A DNA stretch of 64,000 nt, taken from Streptomyces sp. M41(2017) (lineage in GTDB: Bacteria; Actinomycetota; Actinomycetes; Streptomycetales; Streptomycetaceae). Location: NCBI RefSeq assembly GCF_002078175.1, contig NZ_MWFK01000001.1:2852001-2916000 (forward strand), read 5' to 3'. This document shows positions 1-9,881 of this stretch, piece after piece. Position 1 is the stretch's first letter; every line of letters begins with the position of its first letter. The notes under the pieces are model-generated. The model was not told where the DNA came from. It saw only the letters and a list, made by a program, of their open reading frames with translations, and searched no databases. Both the position numbers and the translations under genes were made by a program.

Positions 1-7
1 ACATCTG

Positions 8-565
8 ATGGCTACCACCACCACTCCGCGTCTCAAGACGAAGTACCGCGAGGAGATCGCGGGCAAGCTGCAGGACGAGTTCTCCTACGAGAACGTCATG
101 CAGACCCCGGGTCTCGTCAAGATCGTGGTCAACATGGGTGTCGGCGACGCCGCCCGTGACTCGAAGCTCATGGACGGTGCCGTCCGTGACCTGACCACCA
201 TCACCGGTCAGAAGCCGGCCATCACCAAGGCCCGGAAGTCCATCGCGCAGTTCAAGCTGCGCGAGGGTCAGCCGATCGGTGCGCACGTCACCCTCCGTGG
301 CGACCGCATGTGGGAGTTCCTGGACCGCACCCTGTCGCTCGCGCTTCCGCGCATCCGCGACTTCCGTGGTCTGTCCCCCAAGCAGTTCGACGGCCGTGGC
401 AACTACACCTTCGGTCTCACGGAGCAGGTCATGTTCCACGAGATCGACCAGGACAAGATCGACCGCGTCCGGGGTATGGACATCACCGTGGTCACCACGG
501 CGACCAACGACGCTGAGGGCCGTGCCCTTCTCCGTCACCTCGGCTTCCCCTTCAAGGAGGCGTAA
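8..565 (+). CDS. rplE: 50S ribosomal protein L5
   Basis: L5 binds 5S rRNA in the central protuberance of the large subunit and contacts S13 and the P-site tRNA. The full 185 residues are present, the usual actinobacterial length. Recognisable blocks are [12 protein letters not shown] near residue 42, the [11 protein letters not shown] loop near residue 98 and [10 protein letters not shown] near residue 157. The ATG lies only seven bases into the window, so its ribosome binding site cannot be seen. The rpsN start follows five bases after its stop, consistent with the spc operon. Confidence 0.97.
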   Translation: MATTTTPRLKTKYREEIAGKLQDEFSYENVMQTPGLVKIVVNMGVGDAARDSKLMDGAVRDLTTITGQKPAITKARKSIAQFKLREGQPIGAHVTLRGDRMWEFLDRTLSLALPRIRDFRGLSPKQFDGRGNYTFGLTEQVMFHEIDQDKIDRVRGMDITVVTTATNDAEGRALLRHLGFPFKEA

Positions 566-570
566 GCGAG

Positions 571-756
571 ATGGCGAAGAAGGCTCTGATTGCCAAGGCT
601 GCTCGTAAGCCCAAGTTCGGTGTGCGTGGCTACACGCGCTGCCAGCGCTGCGGTCGTCCGCACTCCGTGTACCGCAAGTTCGGCCTGTGCCGCGTCTGCC
701 TTCGTGAGATGGCTCACCGTGGCGAGCTGCCGGGCGTGACCAAGAGCTCCTGGTAG
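571..756 (+). CDS. rpsN: 30S ribosomal protein S14, zinc-binding type Z
   Basis: S14 assembles late into the head of the small subunit. This is the short 61-residue zinc form: C24-x2-C27 and C40-x2-C43 make a four-cysteine zinc ribbon. Many actinobacteria keep a second, longer, cysteine-free S14 elsewhere that replaces this one under zinc limitation; that paralogue is not in this window. The gene follows rplE closely and is followed by a 210-base gap with a strong hairpin before rpsH. Confidence 0.96.
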   Translation: MAKKALIAKAARKPKFGVRGYTRCQRCGRPHSVYRKFGLCRVCLREMAHRGELPGVTKSSW

Positions 757-803
757 TCCCCCCAACAAGGGATTCCAGGGCTCTCGGTAAGTAAAGGGCT
801 CTG

Positions 804-852
804 TCAGGTGCCCACCCCTCCATGCCTTAGGCTAGGAGGGTTGGGCGCCTGA
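804..852 (+). promoter_or_regulatory. Long hairpin between rpsN and rpsH
   Basis: Arms 804-821 and 835-852 pair over 18 positions with one wobble and one mismatch. An inner GCC/GGC pairing closes a TTA loop. It sits in the only sizeable gap inside the spc operon, 115 bases upstream of rpsH. It could be an attenuator, an RNase III processing site or a feedback site for a ribosomal protein (S8 regulates the spc operon in E. coli). No U-tract follows, so a simple terminator is less likely. Confidence 0.6.
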
Positions 853-966
853 CGCCCGTACGACTTACTACGCCGTAGGTCCCCGCACCGCACCCGTCCC
901 GCCACTGAGTGGGGAGAGGGATGGCGCATACAGGAAACCCCGGCGAGAGAGGCCGAAGGCCAATTC

Positions 967-1365
967 ATGACCATGACTGATCCCATCGCAGACATGCTTA
1001 CTCGTCTGCGTAACGCGAACTCGGCGTACCACGACGATGTCGCGATGCCGCACAGCAAGATCAAGTCGCACATCGCAGAGATCCTCCAGCAGGAGGGCTT
1101 CATCACCGGCTGGAAGGTCGAGGACGCCGAGGTCGGCAAGAAGCTCGTCCTCGAGCTGAAGTTCGGCCCGAACCGTGAGCGCTCCATTGCGGGCATCAAG
1201 CGGATCTCGAAGCCTGGTCTGCGTGTGTACGCGAAGTCCACCTCCCTGCCCAAGGTGCTCGGTGGCCTCGGCGTGGCGATCATCTCCACGTCGCACGGTC
1301 TCCTCACTGGACAGCAGGCCGGCAAGAAGGGCGTAGGCGGAGAAGTTCTCGCCTACGTCTGGTAG
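967..1365 (+). CDS. rpsH: 30S ribosomal protein S8
   Basis: S8 is a primary binder of the 16S rRNA central domain. The 132 residues begin [16 protein letters not shown], the conserved N-terminus, and end in the [12 protein letters not shown]-terminal RNA-binding signature. The ATG is the only start that gives the conserved N-terminus. rplF begins 24 bases after the stop behind a GGAGG-type ribosome binding site. The upstream gap holds a strong hairpin (804-852), so expression of S8 and downstream genes may be adjusted there. Confidence 0.97.
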   Translation: MTMTDPIADMLTRLRNANSAYHDDVAMPHSKIKSHIAEILQQEGFITGWKVEDAEVGKKLVLELKFGPNRERSIAGIKRISKPGLRVYAKSTSLPKVLGGLGVAIISTSHGLLTGQQAGKKGVGGEVLAYVW

Positions 1366-1389
1366 CGGAAGGGAACGGAGGAAACAGCT

Positions 1390-1929
1390 ATGTCGCGTAT
1401 TGGCAAGCTCCCCATCACGGTTCCCGCCGGCGTGGACGTCACCATCGACGGCCGTACGGTCCAGGTGAAGGGCCCCAAGGGCGCCCTCTCCCACACCGTC
1501 GCGGCGCCGATCGAGGTCGCCAAGGGTGAGGACGGCATTCTCAATGTCACCCGCCCGAACGACGAGCGTCAGAACAAGGCCCTCCACGGCCTGTCCCGCA
1601 CGCTGGTGGCGAACATGATCACCGGCGTGACCACGGGTTACGTGAAGAAGCTCGAAATCAGCGGTGTCGGTTACCGCGTCCTGGCGAAGGGCTCCAACCT
1701 GGAGTTCTCGCTCGGCTACAGCCACTCGATCACGGTCGAGGCGCCCGAGGGCATCTCGTTCAAGGTCGAGAACCCGACGCACTTCTCGGTCGAGGGCATC
1801 GACAAGCAGAAGGTCGGAGAGGTTGCGGCCAACATCCGCAAGCTGCGGAAGCCCGACCCGTACAAGGCCAAGGGTGTCAAGTACGAAGGCGAAGTCATCC
1901 GCCGCAAGGTCGGAAAGGCGGGTAAGTAA
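1390..1929 (+). CDS. rplF: 50S ribosomal protein L6
   Basis: L6 sits near the factor-binding site and sarcin-ricin loop. It is 179 residues with two tandem L6 folds. [17 protein letters not shown] opens the protein, and the second repeat ends in [18 protein letters not shown] near residue 155, a conserved RNA-binding stretch. Spacing to rplR is three bases, so the two are translationally close. Codon use is strongly ribosomal, with C-ending codons throughout. Confidence 0.97.
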   Translation: MSRIGKLPITVPAGVDVTIDGRTVQVKGPKGALSHTVAAPIEVAKGEDGILNVTRPNDERQNKALHGLSRTLVANMITGVTTGYVKKLEISGVGYRVLAKGSNLEFSLGYSHSITVEAPEGISFKVENPTHFSVEGIDKQKVGEVAANIRKLRKPDPYKAKGVKYEGEVIRRKVGKAGK

Positions 1930-1932
1930 GCC

Positions 1933-2316
1933 ATGGCATACGGTGTCAAGATTGCTAAGGGCGACGCTTACAAGCGTGCTGCCATCAAGCGTCGTCACAT
2001 CCGGATCCGTAAGCACATCTCGGGTACGGCTGAGCGTCCGCGCCTGGTCGTGACGCGTTCCAACCGCCACATCGTGGCCCAGGTCATCGACGACGTTAAG
2101 GGTCACACCCTGGCGTCGGCGTCGACCCTGGACACGACGATCCGCGGCGGCGAGAACGACAAGTCGGCCCAGGCGAAGTCGGTCGGCGCTCTTGTCGCCG
2201 AGCGCGCCAAGGCCGCCGGTGTCGAGGCTGTCGTATTCGACCGTGGTGGAAACCAGTACGCCGGGCGCATTGCCGCCCTGGCGGACGCCGCCCGCGAAGC
2301 CGGACTCAAGTTCTGA
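1933..2316 (+). CDS. rplR: 50S ribosomal protein L18
   Basis: L18 binds 5S rRNA with L5. It has 127 residues; the basic N-terminal segment [20 protein letters not shown] is followed by the alpha/beta domain ending in [13 protein letters not shown], the family C-terminus. It lies three bases after rplF and 41 bases before rpsE, which has its own GAGAGG ribosome binding site. Nothing unusual was seen. Confidence 0.97.
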   Translation: MAYGVKIAKGDAYKRAAIKRRHIRIRKHISGTAERPRLVVTRSNRHIVAQVIDDVKGHTLASASTLDTTIRGGENDKSAQAKSVGALVAERAKAAGVEAVVFDRGGNQYAGRIAALADAAREAGLKF

Positions 2317-2357
2317 GTCGGTTCCGTAGCTAGCGGAAACAGAGAGAGGTAATTCCA

Positions 2358-2963
2358 ATGGCTGGACCCCAGCGCCGCGGTGGCGGTGCCGGTGGCGGCG
2401 AGCGGCGGGACCGGAAGGGCCGTGACGGCGGCGCAGCTGCTGCCGAAAAGACCGCGTACGTTGAGCGCGTTGTCGCGATCAACCGCGTCGCCAAGGTTGT
2501 GAAGGGTGGTCGTCGCTTCAGCTTCACCGCGCTGGTCGTGGTGGGCGATGGTGACGGCACCGTCGGTGTCGGTTACGGCAAGGCCAAGGAGGTGCCGGCC
2601 GCGATCGCCAAGGGTGTTGAAGAGGCCAAGAAGCACTTCTTCAAGGTCCCCCGTATCCAGGGCACCATCCCGCACCCGATCACGGGCGAGAAGGCTGCGG
2701 GCGTCGTCCTGCTCAAGCCTGCTTCCCCCGGTACCGGCGTTATCGCCGGTGGCCCGGTGCGAGCTGTCCTGGAGTGCGCCGGCGTGCACGACATCCTGTC
2801 GAAGTCGCTCGGCTCGTCGAACGCGATCAACATCGTGCACGCGACCGTGGCGGCCCTCAAGGGTCTGCAGCGTCCCGAGGAGATCGCGGCTCGCCGTGGT
2901 CTGCCCCTCGAGGACGTCGCCCCCGCGGCTCTCCTTCGGGCGCGTGCAGGGGCGGGTGCGTAA
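2358..2963 (+). CDS. rpsE: 30S ribosomal protein S5
   Basis: S5 lies at the mRNA entry channel and helps decoding accuracy. It is 201 residues, longer than the E. coli protein (about 167) because of a Gly/Arg-rich N-terminal extension (residues 1-30) typical of actinobacteria. The double-stranded-RNA-binding-like S5 N domain covers about residues 35-100, including [16 protein letters not shown]. The stop TAA overlaps the rpmD ATG by one base, so S5 and L30 are translationally coupled. Confidence 0.97.
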   Translation: MAGPQRRGGGAGGGERRDRKGRDGGAAAAEKTAYVERVVAINRVAKVVKGGRRFSFTALVVVGDGDGTVGVGYGKAKEVPAAIAKGVEEAKKHFFKVPRIQGTIPHPITGEKAAGVVLLKPASPGTGVIAGGPVRAVLECAGVHDILSKSLGSSNAINIVHATVAALKGLQRPEEIAARRGLPLEDVAPAALLRARAGAGA

Positions 2964-3145
2964 TGGCTCGCCTCAAGGTCACGCAGACGAAGTCGTACAT
3001 CGGCAGCAAGCAGAACCACCGTGACACCCTGCGCTCCCTTGGTCTCAAGGGCATCAACACGCAGGTCGTCAAGGAGGACCGCCCCGAGTTCCGCGGAATG
3101 GTTCACACCGTCCGCCACCTCGTGACGGTCGAGGAGGTCGACTAG
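2963..3145 (+). CDS. rpmD: 50S ribosomal protein L30
   Basis: A 60-residue protein of the large subunit. It begins [16 protein letters not shown] and ends [11 protein letters not shown], the full family length. The start was chosen at the ATG that overlaps the rpsE stop by one base (TAATG); an in-frame longer reading has no family similarity upstream. The rplO start lies three bases after its stop. Confidence 0.96.
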   Translation: MARLKVTQTKSYIGSKQNHRDTLRSLGLKGINTQVVKEDRPEFRGMVHTVRHLVTVEEVD

Positions 3146-3148
3146 ATC

Positions 3149-3604
3149 ATGGCGGAGAACAACCCGCTCAAGATCCACAACCTCCGTCCCGCCCCGGGCG
3201 CCAAGACCGCCAAGACTCGTGTTGGTCGTGGTGAGGCGTCGAAGGGTAAGACGGCTGGTCGTGGTACCAAGGGCACGAAGGCTCGTTACCAGGTTCCGGA
3301 GCGTTTCGAGGGTGGCCAGATGCCCCTCCACATGCGCCTTCCGAAGCTCAAGGGCTTCCGTAACCCGTTCAAGACCGAGTTCCAGGTCGTGAACCTCGAC
3401 AAGCTGGGCGCGCTGTACCCGGACGGTGGCGAGGTCACCGTCGAGGGTCTCGTCGCCAAGGGTGCCGTTCGCAAGAACAGCCTCGTCAAGGTCCTCGGCC
3501 AGGGCGAGATCTCCGTGGCGCTGCAGGTGGCGGTCGACGCCGTCTCCGGTTCCGCCAAGGAGAAGATCACCGCCGCGGGCGGTACGGTCACCGAGCTCGT
3601 CTGA
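3149..3604 (+). CDS. rplO: 50S ribosomal protein L15
   Basis: L15 is a late-assembly protein with a long basic extension that penetrates 23S rRNA. It has 151 residues; the Gly/Lys-rich N-terminal tail (residues 20-50, including [13 protein letters not shown]) is followed by the globular domain with the [18 protein letters not shown] signature. It is the last gene before a strong hairpin terminator at 3638-3669, which probably ends or attenuates spc-operon transcription before secY. Confidence 0.97.
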   Translation: MAENNPLKIHNLRPAPGAKTAKTRVGRGEASKGKTAGRGTKGTKARYQVPERFEGGQMPLHMRLPKLKGFRNPFKTEFQVVNLDKLGALYPDGGEVTVEGLVAKGAVRKNSLVKVLGQGEISVALQVAVDAVSGSAKEKITAAGGTVTELV

Positions 3605-3637
3605 TTTCAGACACCTCGATGACATGAGCGATCCCGA

Positions 3638-3669
3638 CCGGGGATGCCCCACAAAAGGGGCATCCCCGG
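3638..3669 (+). terminator. Hairpin terminator between rplO and secY
   Basis: A perfect 13-bp stem, CCGGGGATGCCCC with its complement, closed by an ACAAAA loop and followed by a short T-containing tract. It lies 34 bases after rplO. The 176 bases from here to secY hold a TTGACT hexamer at 3761-3766 without a clear -10 partner, so a separate secY promoter is possible but not demonstrated. Confidence 0.8.
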
Positions 3670-3845
3670 TTGGTCGTTCCTAGGGGGGCAGTGTCGCCGG
3701 TAAGGTGGCCTGCACTGTTAATTTTCGTCCGGTGTGACTCAAGGGAACTCCGGGCGGGCTTTGACTGTTGGTTAGCTGTCAGTCATCCGTCGAACCTCAA
3801 GACCGTCACCTCTGACGCAGTAGCGCGGGGGTCGCAGGAGGCACC

Positions 3846-5159
3846 GTGCTCACCGCGTTCGCCCGGGCGTTCAGGACGCCCGACCTGCGCAAGAAGCTGC
3901 TCTTCACGCTGGCCATCATCGTGGTCTACCGGGTCGGTACGCACATTCCGATCCCCGGCGTGGACTACAAGAACGTCCAGACGTGTATGGACGTGGCCGA
4001 CAAGAACCGCGGGCTGTTCAGCCTGATCAACATGTTCAGTGGCGGCGCGCTGCTGCAGATCACCATCTTCGCGCTCGGGATCATGCCGTACATCACGGCG
4101 AGCATCATCCTGCAGCTGCTGACCGTGGTCATCCCGCGTCTGGAGGCCCTCAAGAAGGAGGGTCAGGCCGGCACGGCGAAGATCACGCAGTACACGCGGT
4201 ACCTGACGGTCGCGCTCGCCATCCTGCAGGGCACGGGCCTGGTGGCCACCGCTCGCAGCGGCGCCCTGTTCGGTACCTGCCCGGTCGGCAACCAGATCGT
4301 CCCGGACCAGTCGATCTTCACCACGATCACGATGGTCATCACGATGACCGCCGGTACCTGCGTCGTCATGTGGCTCGGTGAGCTCATCACCGACCGCGGC
4401 ATCGGCAACGGCATGTCGATCCTCATGTTCATCTCGATCGCCGCGACCTTCCCGAGCGCCCTGTGGACCGTCAAGATCCAGGGCAAGCTGGCGGACGGCT
4501 GGATCGAGTTCGGCACGGTGATCCTGGTGGGCCTGTTCATGGTCGGCCTGGTGGTCTTCGTCGAGCAGGCGCAGCGACGGATCCCGGTCCAGTACGCGAA
4601 GCGCATGATCGGCCGCCGTTCGTACGGCGGCACGTCGACCTACATCCCGTTGAAGGTCAACCAGGCAGGTGTGATCCCTGTCATCTTCGCGTCGTCGCTG
4701 CTCTACATCCCGAGCCTCATCGCCCAGTTCTCGAAGGGCAATTCGGGGTGGAAGACGTGGATCACGAACAACCTGACCAAGGGTGACCACCCGATTTACA
4801 TCGCGATGTACTTCCTTCTGATCGTTTTCTTCGCGTTCTTCTACGTGGCGATCTCGTTCAACCCCGAGGAAGTAGCCGACAACATGAAGAAGTATGGTGG
4901 CTTCATCCCGGGCATCCGGGCTGGCCGGCCGACCGCTGAGTACCTCAGTTACGTACTCAACCGGATCACCTGGCCGGGTTCGCTGTATCTGGGGCTGATC
5001 GCTCTCGTACCGACAGTGGCGTTGGTTGGTTTCGGGGCAAACCAGAACTTCCCGTTCGGTGGCACAAGCATCCTGATCATCGTGGGTGTCGGCCTCGAGA
5101 CGGTGAAGCAGATCGAGAGTCAGCTTCAGCAGCGCAATTACGAAGGGTTCCTCCGCTGA
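3846..5159 (+). CDS. secY: Sec translocon channel subunit SecY
   Basis: SecY forms the membrane channel of the SecYEG translocon, through which unfolded preproteins pass. It is 437 residues with about ten hydrophobic segments. The N-terminal amphipathic [17 protein letters not shown], the plug-region GVDYKNV stretch and the cytoplasmic loop with [19 protein letters not shown] all match the family. The GTG start follows GCAGGAGGCACC, a strong ribosome binding site. Its stop TGA overlaps the adk ATG (TGATG), coupling SecY to adenylate kinase as in most actinobacteria. Confidence 0.97.
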   Translation: MLTAFARAFRTPDLRKKLLFTLAIIVVYRVGTHIPIPGVDYKNVQTCMDVADKNRGLFSLINMFSGGALLQITIFALGIMPYITASIILQLLTVVIPRLEALKKEGQAGTAKITQYTRYLTVALAILQGTGLVATARSGALFGTCPVGNQIVPDQSIFTTITMVITMTAGTCVVMWLGELITDRGIGNGMSILMFISIAATFPSALWTVKIQGKLADGWIEFGTVILVGLFMVGLVVFVEQAQRRIPVQYAKRMIGRRSYGGTSTYIPLKVNQAGVIPVIFASSLLYIPSLIAQFSKGNSGWKTWITNNLTKGDHPIYIAMYFLLIVFFAFFYVAISFNPEEVADNMKKYGGFIPGIRAGRPTAEYLSYVLNRITWPGSLYLGLIALVPTVALVGFGANQNFPFGGTSILIIVGVGLETVKQIESQLQQRNYEGFLR

Positions 5160-5815
5160 TGCGAATCGTCCTCGTCGGGCCGCCCGGTGCCGGGAAGGGA
5201 ACGCAGGCTGCGTTCCTCGCCAAGAATCTGGGGATCCCGCACATCTCCACGGGCGACCTGTTCCGCGCCAACATCAGTCGGCAGACGGAACTGGGCAAGC
5301 TGGCGAAGTCCTACATGGACAAGGGCGATCTGGTACCCGACGAGGTCACCATCGCCATGGCCAAGGACCGCATGGAGCAGCCCGACGCGGAGAACGGCTT
5401 CCTCCTCGACGGCTTCCCGCGCAACGTCTCGCAGGCCGAGGCGCTCGACGAGATGCTGAGCACCGAGGGCATGAAGCTGGACGCGGTGCTGGACCTGGAG
5501 GTCCCCGAGGACGAGGTGGTCCGCCGTATCGCGGGCCGTCGCATCTGCCGCAACGACTCGTCGCACGTGTTCCACGTGTCGTACAAGGCGCCCGAGCAGG
5601 AAGGCGTCTGTGACGTCTGCGGCGGCGAGCTGTACCAGCGCGACGACGACTCCGAGGAGACCGTCCGCAAGCGCCTGGAGGTCTACCACACGCAGACCGA
5701 GCCGATCATCGACTACTACCGGGCGCAGAGCCTGGTCGTCACGATCCTCGCGCTCGGCAAGGTGGAAGAGGTCACGGGACGCGCCATGGAGGCGCTGTCC
5801 CGCGAGGCCGCCTAG
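5159..5815 (+). CDS. adk: Adenylate kinase
   Basis: Catalyses ATP + AMP = 2 ADP in the cytoplasm. It has 218 residues, the long-lid type. The P-loop GPPGAGKGT is at residues 7-15, the AMP-binding STGDLFRA near residue 30 and the [13 protein letters not shown] segment near residue 85. The lid (residues 125-163) has [11 protein letters not shown] and CDVC, so only three of the four cysteines of Gram-positive zinc lids are present; zinc binding is uncertain. It is translationally coupled to secY and followed by a hairpin at 5879-5911. Confidence 0.96.
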   Translation: MRIVLVGPPGAGKGTQAAFLAKNLGIPHISTGDLFRANISRQTELGKLAKSYMDKGDLVPDEVTIAMAKDRMEQPDAENGFLLDGFPRNVSQAEALDEMLSTEGMKLDAVLDLEVPEDEVVRRIAGRRICRNDSSHVFHVSYKAPEQEGVCDVCGGELYQRDDDSEETVRKRLEVYHTQTEPIIDYYRAQSLVVTILALGKVEEVTGRAMEALSREAA

Positions 5816-5878
5816 GTCTCGTGCGGGATCCGCTCCGCGGTGCAGGTGACCGCGGGCGCGTGAAGCAGTACGTCGCAT

Positions 5879-5911
5879 CGGCCGCGGTACCCGCTCGGGG
5901 TGCCGCGGCCG
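5879..5911 (+). terminator. Hairpin downstream of adk
   Basis: A 14-bp GC-rich stem with one wobble pair (arms 5879-5892 and 5898-5911) and a five-base loop, 63 bases after adk. It is probably a terminator or attenuator ahead of map. The remaining bases to map contain a short direct repeat of GTCCGTCGT near 6004 and 6021. Confidence 0.6.
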
Positions 5912-6053
5912 ACGTGCGCGACGGGGTCGGGCCGTGAGCCCCGCGGGGGAGAGGTCCAAGGCCCCGGGCGGGGCGGGGCCCGGTCCCCGTATCGTTGGGG
6001 TAGTCCGTCGTTGAGACAGTCCGTCGTCCCGGTCCAGAAAGGCCGCAGCCACC

Positions 6054-6893
6054 ATGGTGCAGATCAAGACCCCCGAGCAGATCGCCAAGATGCGTGAGGC
6101 GGGACTGGTCGTCGCCGCGATCCATGCGGCCACGCGTGAGGCGGCCGTGCCCGGTGCGACGACCCGGGATCTGGACGAGGTCGCGCGCAAGGTCCTGGCG
6201 GAGCACGAGGCCAAGCCGAACTTCCTCGGGTACGGCGGGTTCCCCGCGACGATCTGCACCTCGGTGAACGAGGTCGTGGTCCACGGCATCCCGGACGACA
6301 AGACCGTCCTGAAGGACGGCGACATCATCTCCATCGACGCCGGCGCGATCGTGGACGGCTGGCACGGCGACGCCGCGTTCACCGCCTTCGTGGGCTCCGG
6401 CCACGCTCCGGAGGTGGTCGAGCTCTCCCGGGTGACCGAGGAGTCGATGTGGGCGGGCATCGCGGCCATGAAGCTGGGCAACCGGCTGGTGGACGTCTCC
6501 CGGGCCATCGAGACGTACATCCGCCGGCAGCCGAAGCCGGGCGGCGGCAAGTACGGCATCGTCGAGGACTACGGCGGCCACGGCATCGGCACCGAGATGC
6601 ACATGGACCCGCACCTGCTGAACTACGTCGAGCGCAGGCGTGGCAAGGGTCCGAAGCTGGTCCCCGGGTTCTGCCTCGCGATCGAGCCGATGGTGTCGCT
6701 CGGCACTCCGCGGACCGAGGTCCTGGAGGACGACTGGACCGTCATCACCACGGACGGCACCTGGTCCTCGCACTGGGAGCACTCCGTGGCGCTGACCGAG
6801 GACGGTCCGCTGGTCCTGACGGCCCCCGACGGCGGCAAGGCCAAGCTCGCCGAGTTCGGGATCACGACGGCCCCCGACCCCCTGGCCGGCTGA
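6054..6893 (+). CDS. map: Methionine aminopeptidase, type I
   Basis: Removes the initiator methionine from nascent proteins. It is 279 residues; the metal ligands are visible as D in SIDAGAIVDG, D in WHGDAAF, H in YGGHGIGTEMH, E in AIEPMVSLG and E in the final SSHWEHSVAL block. There is no N-terminal zinc-finger or SH3-binding extension. The ATG follows AGAAAGG about ten bases upstream. A 336-base gap separates it from infA. Confidence 0.96.
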   Translation: MVQIKTPEQIAKMREAGLVVAAIHAATREAAVPGATTRDLDEVARKVLAEHEAKPNFLGYGGFPATICTSVNEVVVHGIPDDKTVLKDGDIISIDAGAIVDGWHGDAAFTAFVGSGHAPEVVELSRVTEESMWAGIAAMKLGNRLVDVSRAIETYIRRQPKPGGGKYGIVEDYGGHGIGTEMHMDPHLLNYVERRRGKGPKLVPGFCLAIEPMVSLGTPRTEVLEDDWTVITTDGTWSSHWEHSVALTEDGPLVLTAPDGGKAKLAEFGITTAPDPLAG

Positions 6894-7229
6894 GACGACC
6901 GCGTGCGGAACGCGGGGGAGATCCTTTACGATCTTGCTCGCGTTCCCCTCTCTTCCCTCGACCCTCCTCGCGACTCCCTCGTCACTGTGGCGTTCGGCTC
7001 ACCTCCGCGCCGCCCCTTCCAGCCGACCGTGTGCTAGCCGGTCCGCCCTGCTCCTCGCGCATACCACGCCGACGGGTGGGGCATCGTCATGAGAAGGCGG
7101 AGAACGCCGGAGACGAATTCGTCTTTCCGGGAGCCCTGACGTAGACTGACTCGTCGGCTCTCGTGCACCCGCATGTCTGCATGCGGCTCGTGCGGAGTCG
7201 ATCAAGGTAGTCGATTCGAAGGGCGAAGC
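6894..7229 (+). promoter_or_regulatory. map-infA intergenic region with candidate infA promoter
   Basis: This 336-base stretch has no gene with Streptomyces-like codon use. It holds a TAGACT -10-like hexamer at 7142-7147 with a poor -35 (TTCGTC about 18 bases upstream), and a small perfect hairpin CCGCATG/CATGCGG at 7169-7186 in the presumed infA leader. AT-rich spots near 6925 could hold another promoter. It probably starts the infA-rpoA transcription unit. Confidence 0.45.
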
Positions 7230-7451
7230 GTGGCCAAGAAGCAAGGTGCCATCGAGATCGAAGGCACTGTCGTCGAGTCTCTCCCGAACGCCATGTTCAA
7301 GGTGGAGCTCCAGAACGGCCACCAGGTCCTGGCTCACATCAGCGGCAAGATGCGTATGCACTACATCCGTATCCTCCCTGACGACCGGGTCGTGGTGGAG
7401 TTGTCTCCGTACGACCTGACGCGTGGCCGGATCGTCTACCGCTACAAGTAG
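7230..7451 (+). CDS. infA: Translation initiation factor IF-1
   Basis: IF-1 occupies the A site of the 30S subunit during initiation. The 73-residue protein starts at GTG 7230 ([14 protein letters not shown]), behind GAAGGGCGAAGC; an in-frame upstream start would add 19 residues not found in the family. The S1-type OB fold includes [19 protein letters not shown] and ends RGRIVYRYK. rpmJ follows after 68 bases, as in other actinobacteria. Confidence 0.96.
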   Translation: MAKKQGAIEIEGTVVESLPNAMFKVELQNGHQVLAHISGKMRMHYIRILPDDRVVVELSPYDLTRGRIVYRYK

Positions 7452-7519
7452 ATCTTGCCTTGCTCCGTGTTCCCGTTCCGGGGCGCGGGGGGTGGCACTG
7501 ACCCGGAGAACCTCACCTA

Positions 7520-7633
7520 ATGAAGGTCAAGCCGAGCGTCAAGAAGATCTGCGACAAGTGCAGGGTGATCCGCCGTCACGGTCGGGTCATGGTCATCTGC
7601 GAAAACCCGCGCCACAAGCAGCGCCAGGGCTGA
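7520..7633 (+). CDS. rpmJ: 50S ribosomal protein L36, zinc-binding form
   Basis: A 37-residue protein, [19 protein letters not shown] and onward. C11, C14, C27 and H32 form the C-x2-C-x12-C-x4-H zinc site, so this is the zinc-containing (C+) paralogue. It lies between infA and rpsM, the standard bacterial order. The start is the ATG at 7520, preceded by GGAGAACCTCACCTA. Confidence 0.95.
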   Translation: MKVKPSVKKICDKCRVIRRHGRVMVICENPRHKQRQG

Positions 7634-7704
7634 CGCACGACCGAACCTTCTGCATCCGCAGATACTTCGCGCGACGCAAGCAGTACATGTTCATACGCGG
7701 AACC

Positions 7705-7751
7705 CAGGGCTGACGTACGTCGGCCCTGACACCCCCGGTCGGAGGCCGGGG
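7705..7751 (+). promoter_or_regulatory. Two hairpins in the rpmJ-rpsM gap
   Basis: A 24-base near-perfect palindrome at 7705-7728 (CAGGGC outer arms, GACGTACGTC core) is followed at 7733-7751 by CCCCGG/CCGGGG with a seven-base loop. They sit in a 217-base gap inside the infA-rplQ cluster. They may be an internal attenuator, a processing site or a leader structure for rpsM; the sequence alone does not decide. Confidence 0.5.
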
Positions 7752-7850
7752 ACCCGGTTCGTACCGAATTCTCGATCCAAGGATCGGAGAACGACGGCGG
7801 GCGGGATCCGGTTCTGTGGAAGACCTCCGAACGACAACTGGAGCCATTGA

Positions 7851-8231
7851 ATGGCACGCGTTTCCGGTGTTGACATCCCGCGCGAAAAGCGTGTGGAGGT
7901 CGCCCTCACCTACGTGTTCGGCATCGGCCGGACGCTTTCCCAGCTGACGCTGGCCGAGACTGGCGTGAACCCCAACACGCGCGTTCGTGACCTCTCCGAG
8001 GAGGAGCTGGTCAAGATCCGCGAGTACGTGGACGCCAACATCAAGACCGAGGGTGACCTCCGTCGCGAGATCCAGGGCGACATTCGCCGGAAGATCGAGA
8101 TCGGCTGCTACCAGGGCATCCGCCACCGTCGTGGCCTGCCCGTGCACGGTCAGCGCACCAGCACGAACGCCCGTACCCGCAAGGGCCCGCGTCGCGCGAT
8201 CGCCGGCAAGAAGAAGCCGGGCAAGAAGTAG
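7851..8231 (+). CDS. rpsM: 30S ribosomal protein S13
   Basis: S13 is in the head of the small subunit and bridges to L5 and P-site tRNA. It has 126 residues: [20 protein letters not shown], the helix-two-turn-helix region, then [19 protein letters not shown] and a basic tail ending GKKKPGKK. The start is the ATG with ACTGGAG upstream. rpsK follows after 69 bases. Confidence 0.97.
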   Translation: MARVSGVDIPREKRVEVALTYVFGIGRTLSQLTLAETGVNPNTRVRDLSEEELVKIREYVDANIKTEGDLRREIQGDIRRKIEIGCYQGIRHRRGLPVHGQRTSTNARTRKGPRRAIAGKKKPGKK

Positions 8232-8300
8232 TCCTCAGCGGACAACGCTTCACCAGCGGTCTTCGCTGTAGGACCGACCACCTCCCCGTAGGAGAAATAG

Positions 8301-8705
8301 ATGCCCCCCAAGGGTCGTCAGGGCGCTGCCAAGAAGGTGCGCCGCAAGGAAAAGAAGAACGTCGCTCACGGCCACGCGCACATCAAGAGCACGTTCAACA
8401 ACACGATCGTCTCGATCACGGACCCCTCGGGCAACGTGATCTCCTGGGCCTCCGCCGGCCACGTCGGCTTCAAGGGCTCGCGCAAGTCCACTCCGTTCGC
8501 CGCGCAGATGGCCGCCGAGTCGGCTGCCCGTCGCGCGCAGGAGCACGGCATGCGCAAGGTGGACGTGTTCGTCAAGGGTCCCGGCTCCGGCCGTGAGACC
8601 GCGATCCGCTCCCTCCAGGCCACCGGCCTCGAGGTCGGCTCGATCCAGGACGTCACTCCCACCCCGCACAACGGCTGCCGTCCGCCCAAGCGCCGCCGCG
8701 TCTGA
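8301..8705 (+). CDS. rpsK: 30S ribosomal protein S11
   Basis: S11 lies in the platform near the E site. It has 134 residues with a lysine-rich N-terminal tail (residues 1-18), then [19 protein letters not shown], and ends [17 protein letters not shown], the conserved C-terminus. The ATG follows GTAGGAGAAATAG. A wobble-rich hairpin lies between it and rpoA. There is no rpsD (S4) between rpsK and rpoA here, although many bacteria place it there. Confidence 0.97.
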   Translation: MPPKGRQGAAKKVRRKEKKNVAHGHAHIKSTFNNTIVSITDPSGNVISWASAGHVGFKGSRKSTPFAAQMAAESAARRAQEHGMRKVDVFVKGPGSGRETAIRSLQATGLEVGSIQDVTPTPHNGCRPPKRRRV

Positions 8706-8736
8706 CGCACGGTTGTCTCGCGTCTGACCGGGCTTT

Positions 8737-8770
8737 CGGGCGGTACGTCTCCTCGGAGGTGTGCCGCCCG
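8737..8770 (+). promoter_or_regulatory. Hairpin between rpsK and rpoA
   Basis: Arms 8737-8752 and 8755-8770 pair almost completely, with three G-U wobbles; the innermost pairs must open to form a loop. It lies 31 bases after rpsK and 61 bases before rpoA, with no T-run. An attenuator or RNA-processing element is the likely role. Confidence 0.5.
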
Positions 8771-8831
8771 TACCCTTGCAGTAACAGCAGGGCGTCAAAT
8801 AGCGGGCGCCCATGACTGAAGGATTCACACC

Positions 8832-9854
8832 ATGCTGATCGCTCAGCGTCCCTCGTTGACCGAAGAGGTCGTCGACGAATTCCGCTCCCGGTTCGTGATC
8901 GAGCCGCTGGAGCCGGGCTTCGGCTACACCCTCGGCAACTCTCTTCGCCGCACGCTCCTCTCCTCGATCCCCGGCGCCGCTGTCACCAGCATCCGGATCG
9001 ACGGTGTCCTGCACGAGTTCACCACCGTGCCGGGCGTCAAGGAGGACGTCACCGACCTGATCCTCAACATCAAGCAGCTGGTCGTCTCCTCGGAGCACGA
9101 CGAGCCGGTCGTGATGTACCTGCGCAAGCAGGGCCCGGGTCTGGTCACCGCCGCCGACATCGCGCCCCCGGCCGGTGTCGAGGTGCACAACCCCGACCTC
9201 GTCCTCGCCACGCTCAACGGCAAGGGCAAGCTGGAGATGGAGCTGACCGTCGAGCGCGGTCGCGGCTACGTCTCCGCCGTTCAGAACAAGCAGGTCGGTC
9301 AGGAGATCGGGCGCATCCCGGTCGACTCGATCTACTCGCCGGTGCTGAAGGTCACGTACAAGGTCGAGGCGACCCGTGTCGAGCAGCGCACCGACTTCGA
9401 CAAGCTGATCGTCGACGTCGAGACCAAGCAGGCCATGCGTCCCCGTGACGCCATGGCGTCGGCCGGTAAGACCCTGGTCGAGCTGTTCGGTCTGGCGCGC
9501 GAGCTCAACATCGACGCCGAGGGCATCGACATGGGCCCGTCCCCCACGGACGCCGCCCTCGCCGCCGATCTCGCCCTGCCGATCGAGGAGCTGGAGCTCA
9601 CCGTTCGGTCGTACAACTGCCTCAAGCGTGAGGGCATCCACTCCGTGGGTGAGCTCGTCGCCCGCTCCGAGGCCGACCTCCTGGACATCCGCAACTTCGG
9701 CGCGAAGTCCATCGACGAGGTCAAGGCGAAGCTGGCCGGCATGGGCCTGGCCCTGAAGGACAGCCCGCCCGGATTCGACCCGACCGCCGCCGCCGACGCC
9801 TTCGGCGCCGACGACGACGCGGACGCCGGCTTCGTCGAGACCGAGCAGTACTGA
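8832..9854 (+). CDS. rpoA: RNA polymerase alpha subunit
   Basis: Alpha dimerises to nucleate core RNA polymerase assembly. It is 340 residues. The N-terminal assembly domain (about 1-230) contains [20 protein letters not shown], the conserved dimerisation block. A short linker leads to the C-terminal domain (about 245-315), where [16 protein letters not shown] and [15 protein letters not shown] are the helix-hairpin-helix DNA and activator contacts. An acidic tail of D and A ends the protein. Confidence 0.98.
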   Translation: MLIAQRPSLTEEVVDEFRSRFVIEPLEPGFGYTLGNSLRRTLLSSIPGAAVTSIRIDGVLHEFTTVPGVKEDVTDLILNIKQLVVSSEHDEPVVMYLRKQGPGLVTAADIAPPAGVEVHNPDLVLATLNGKGKLEMELTVERGRGYVSAVQNKQVGQEIGRIPVDSIYSPVLKVTYKVEATRVEQRTDFDKLIVDVETKQAMRPRDAMASAGKTLVELFGLARELNIDAEGIDMGPSPTDAALAADLALPIEELELTVRSYNCLKREGIHSVGELVARSEADLLDIRNFGAKSIDEVKAKLAGMGLALKDSPPGFDPTAAADAFGADDDADAGFVETEQY

Positions 9855-9881
9855 GGCTCGGGACCGACGGTTCCGTCTTGG

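Noticed and set aside
3670..3845. Strong secY promoter
   Set aside because: TTGACT at 3761 lacks a convincing -10 at the right distance; left as a possibility only.
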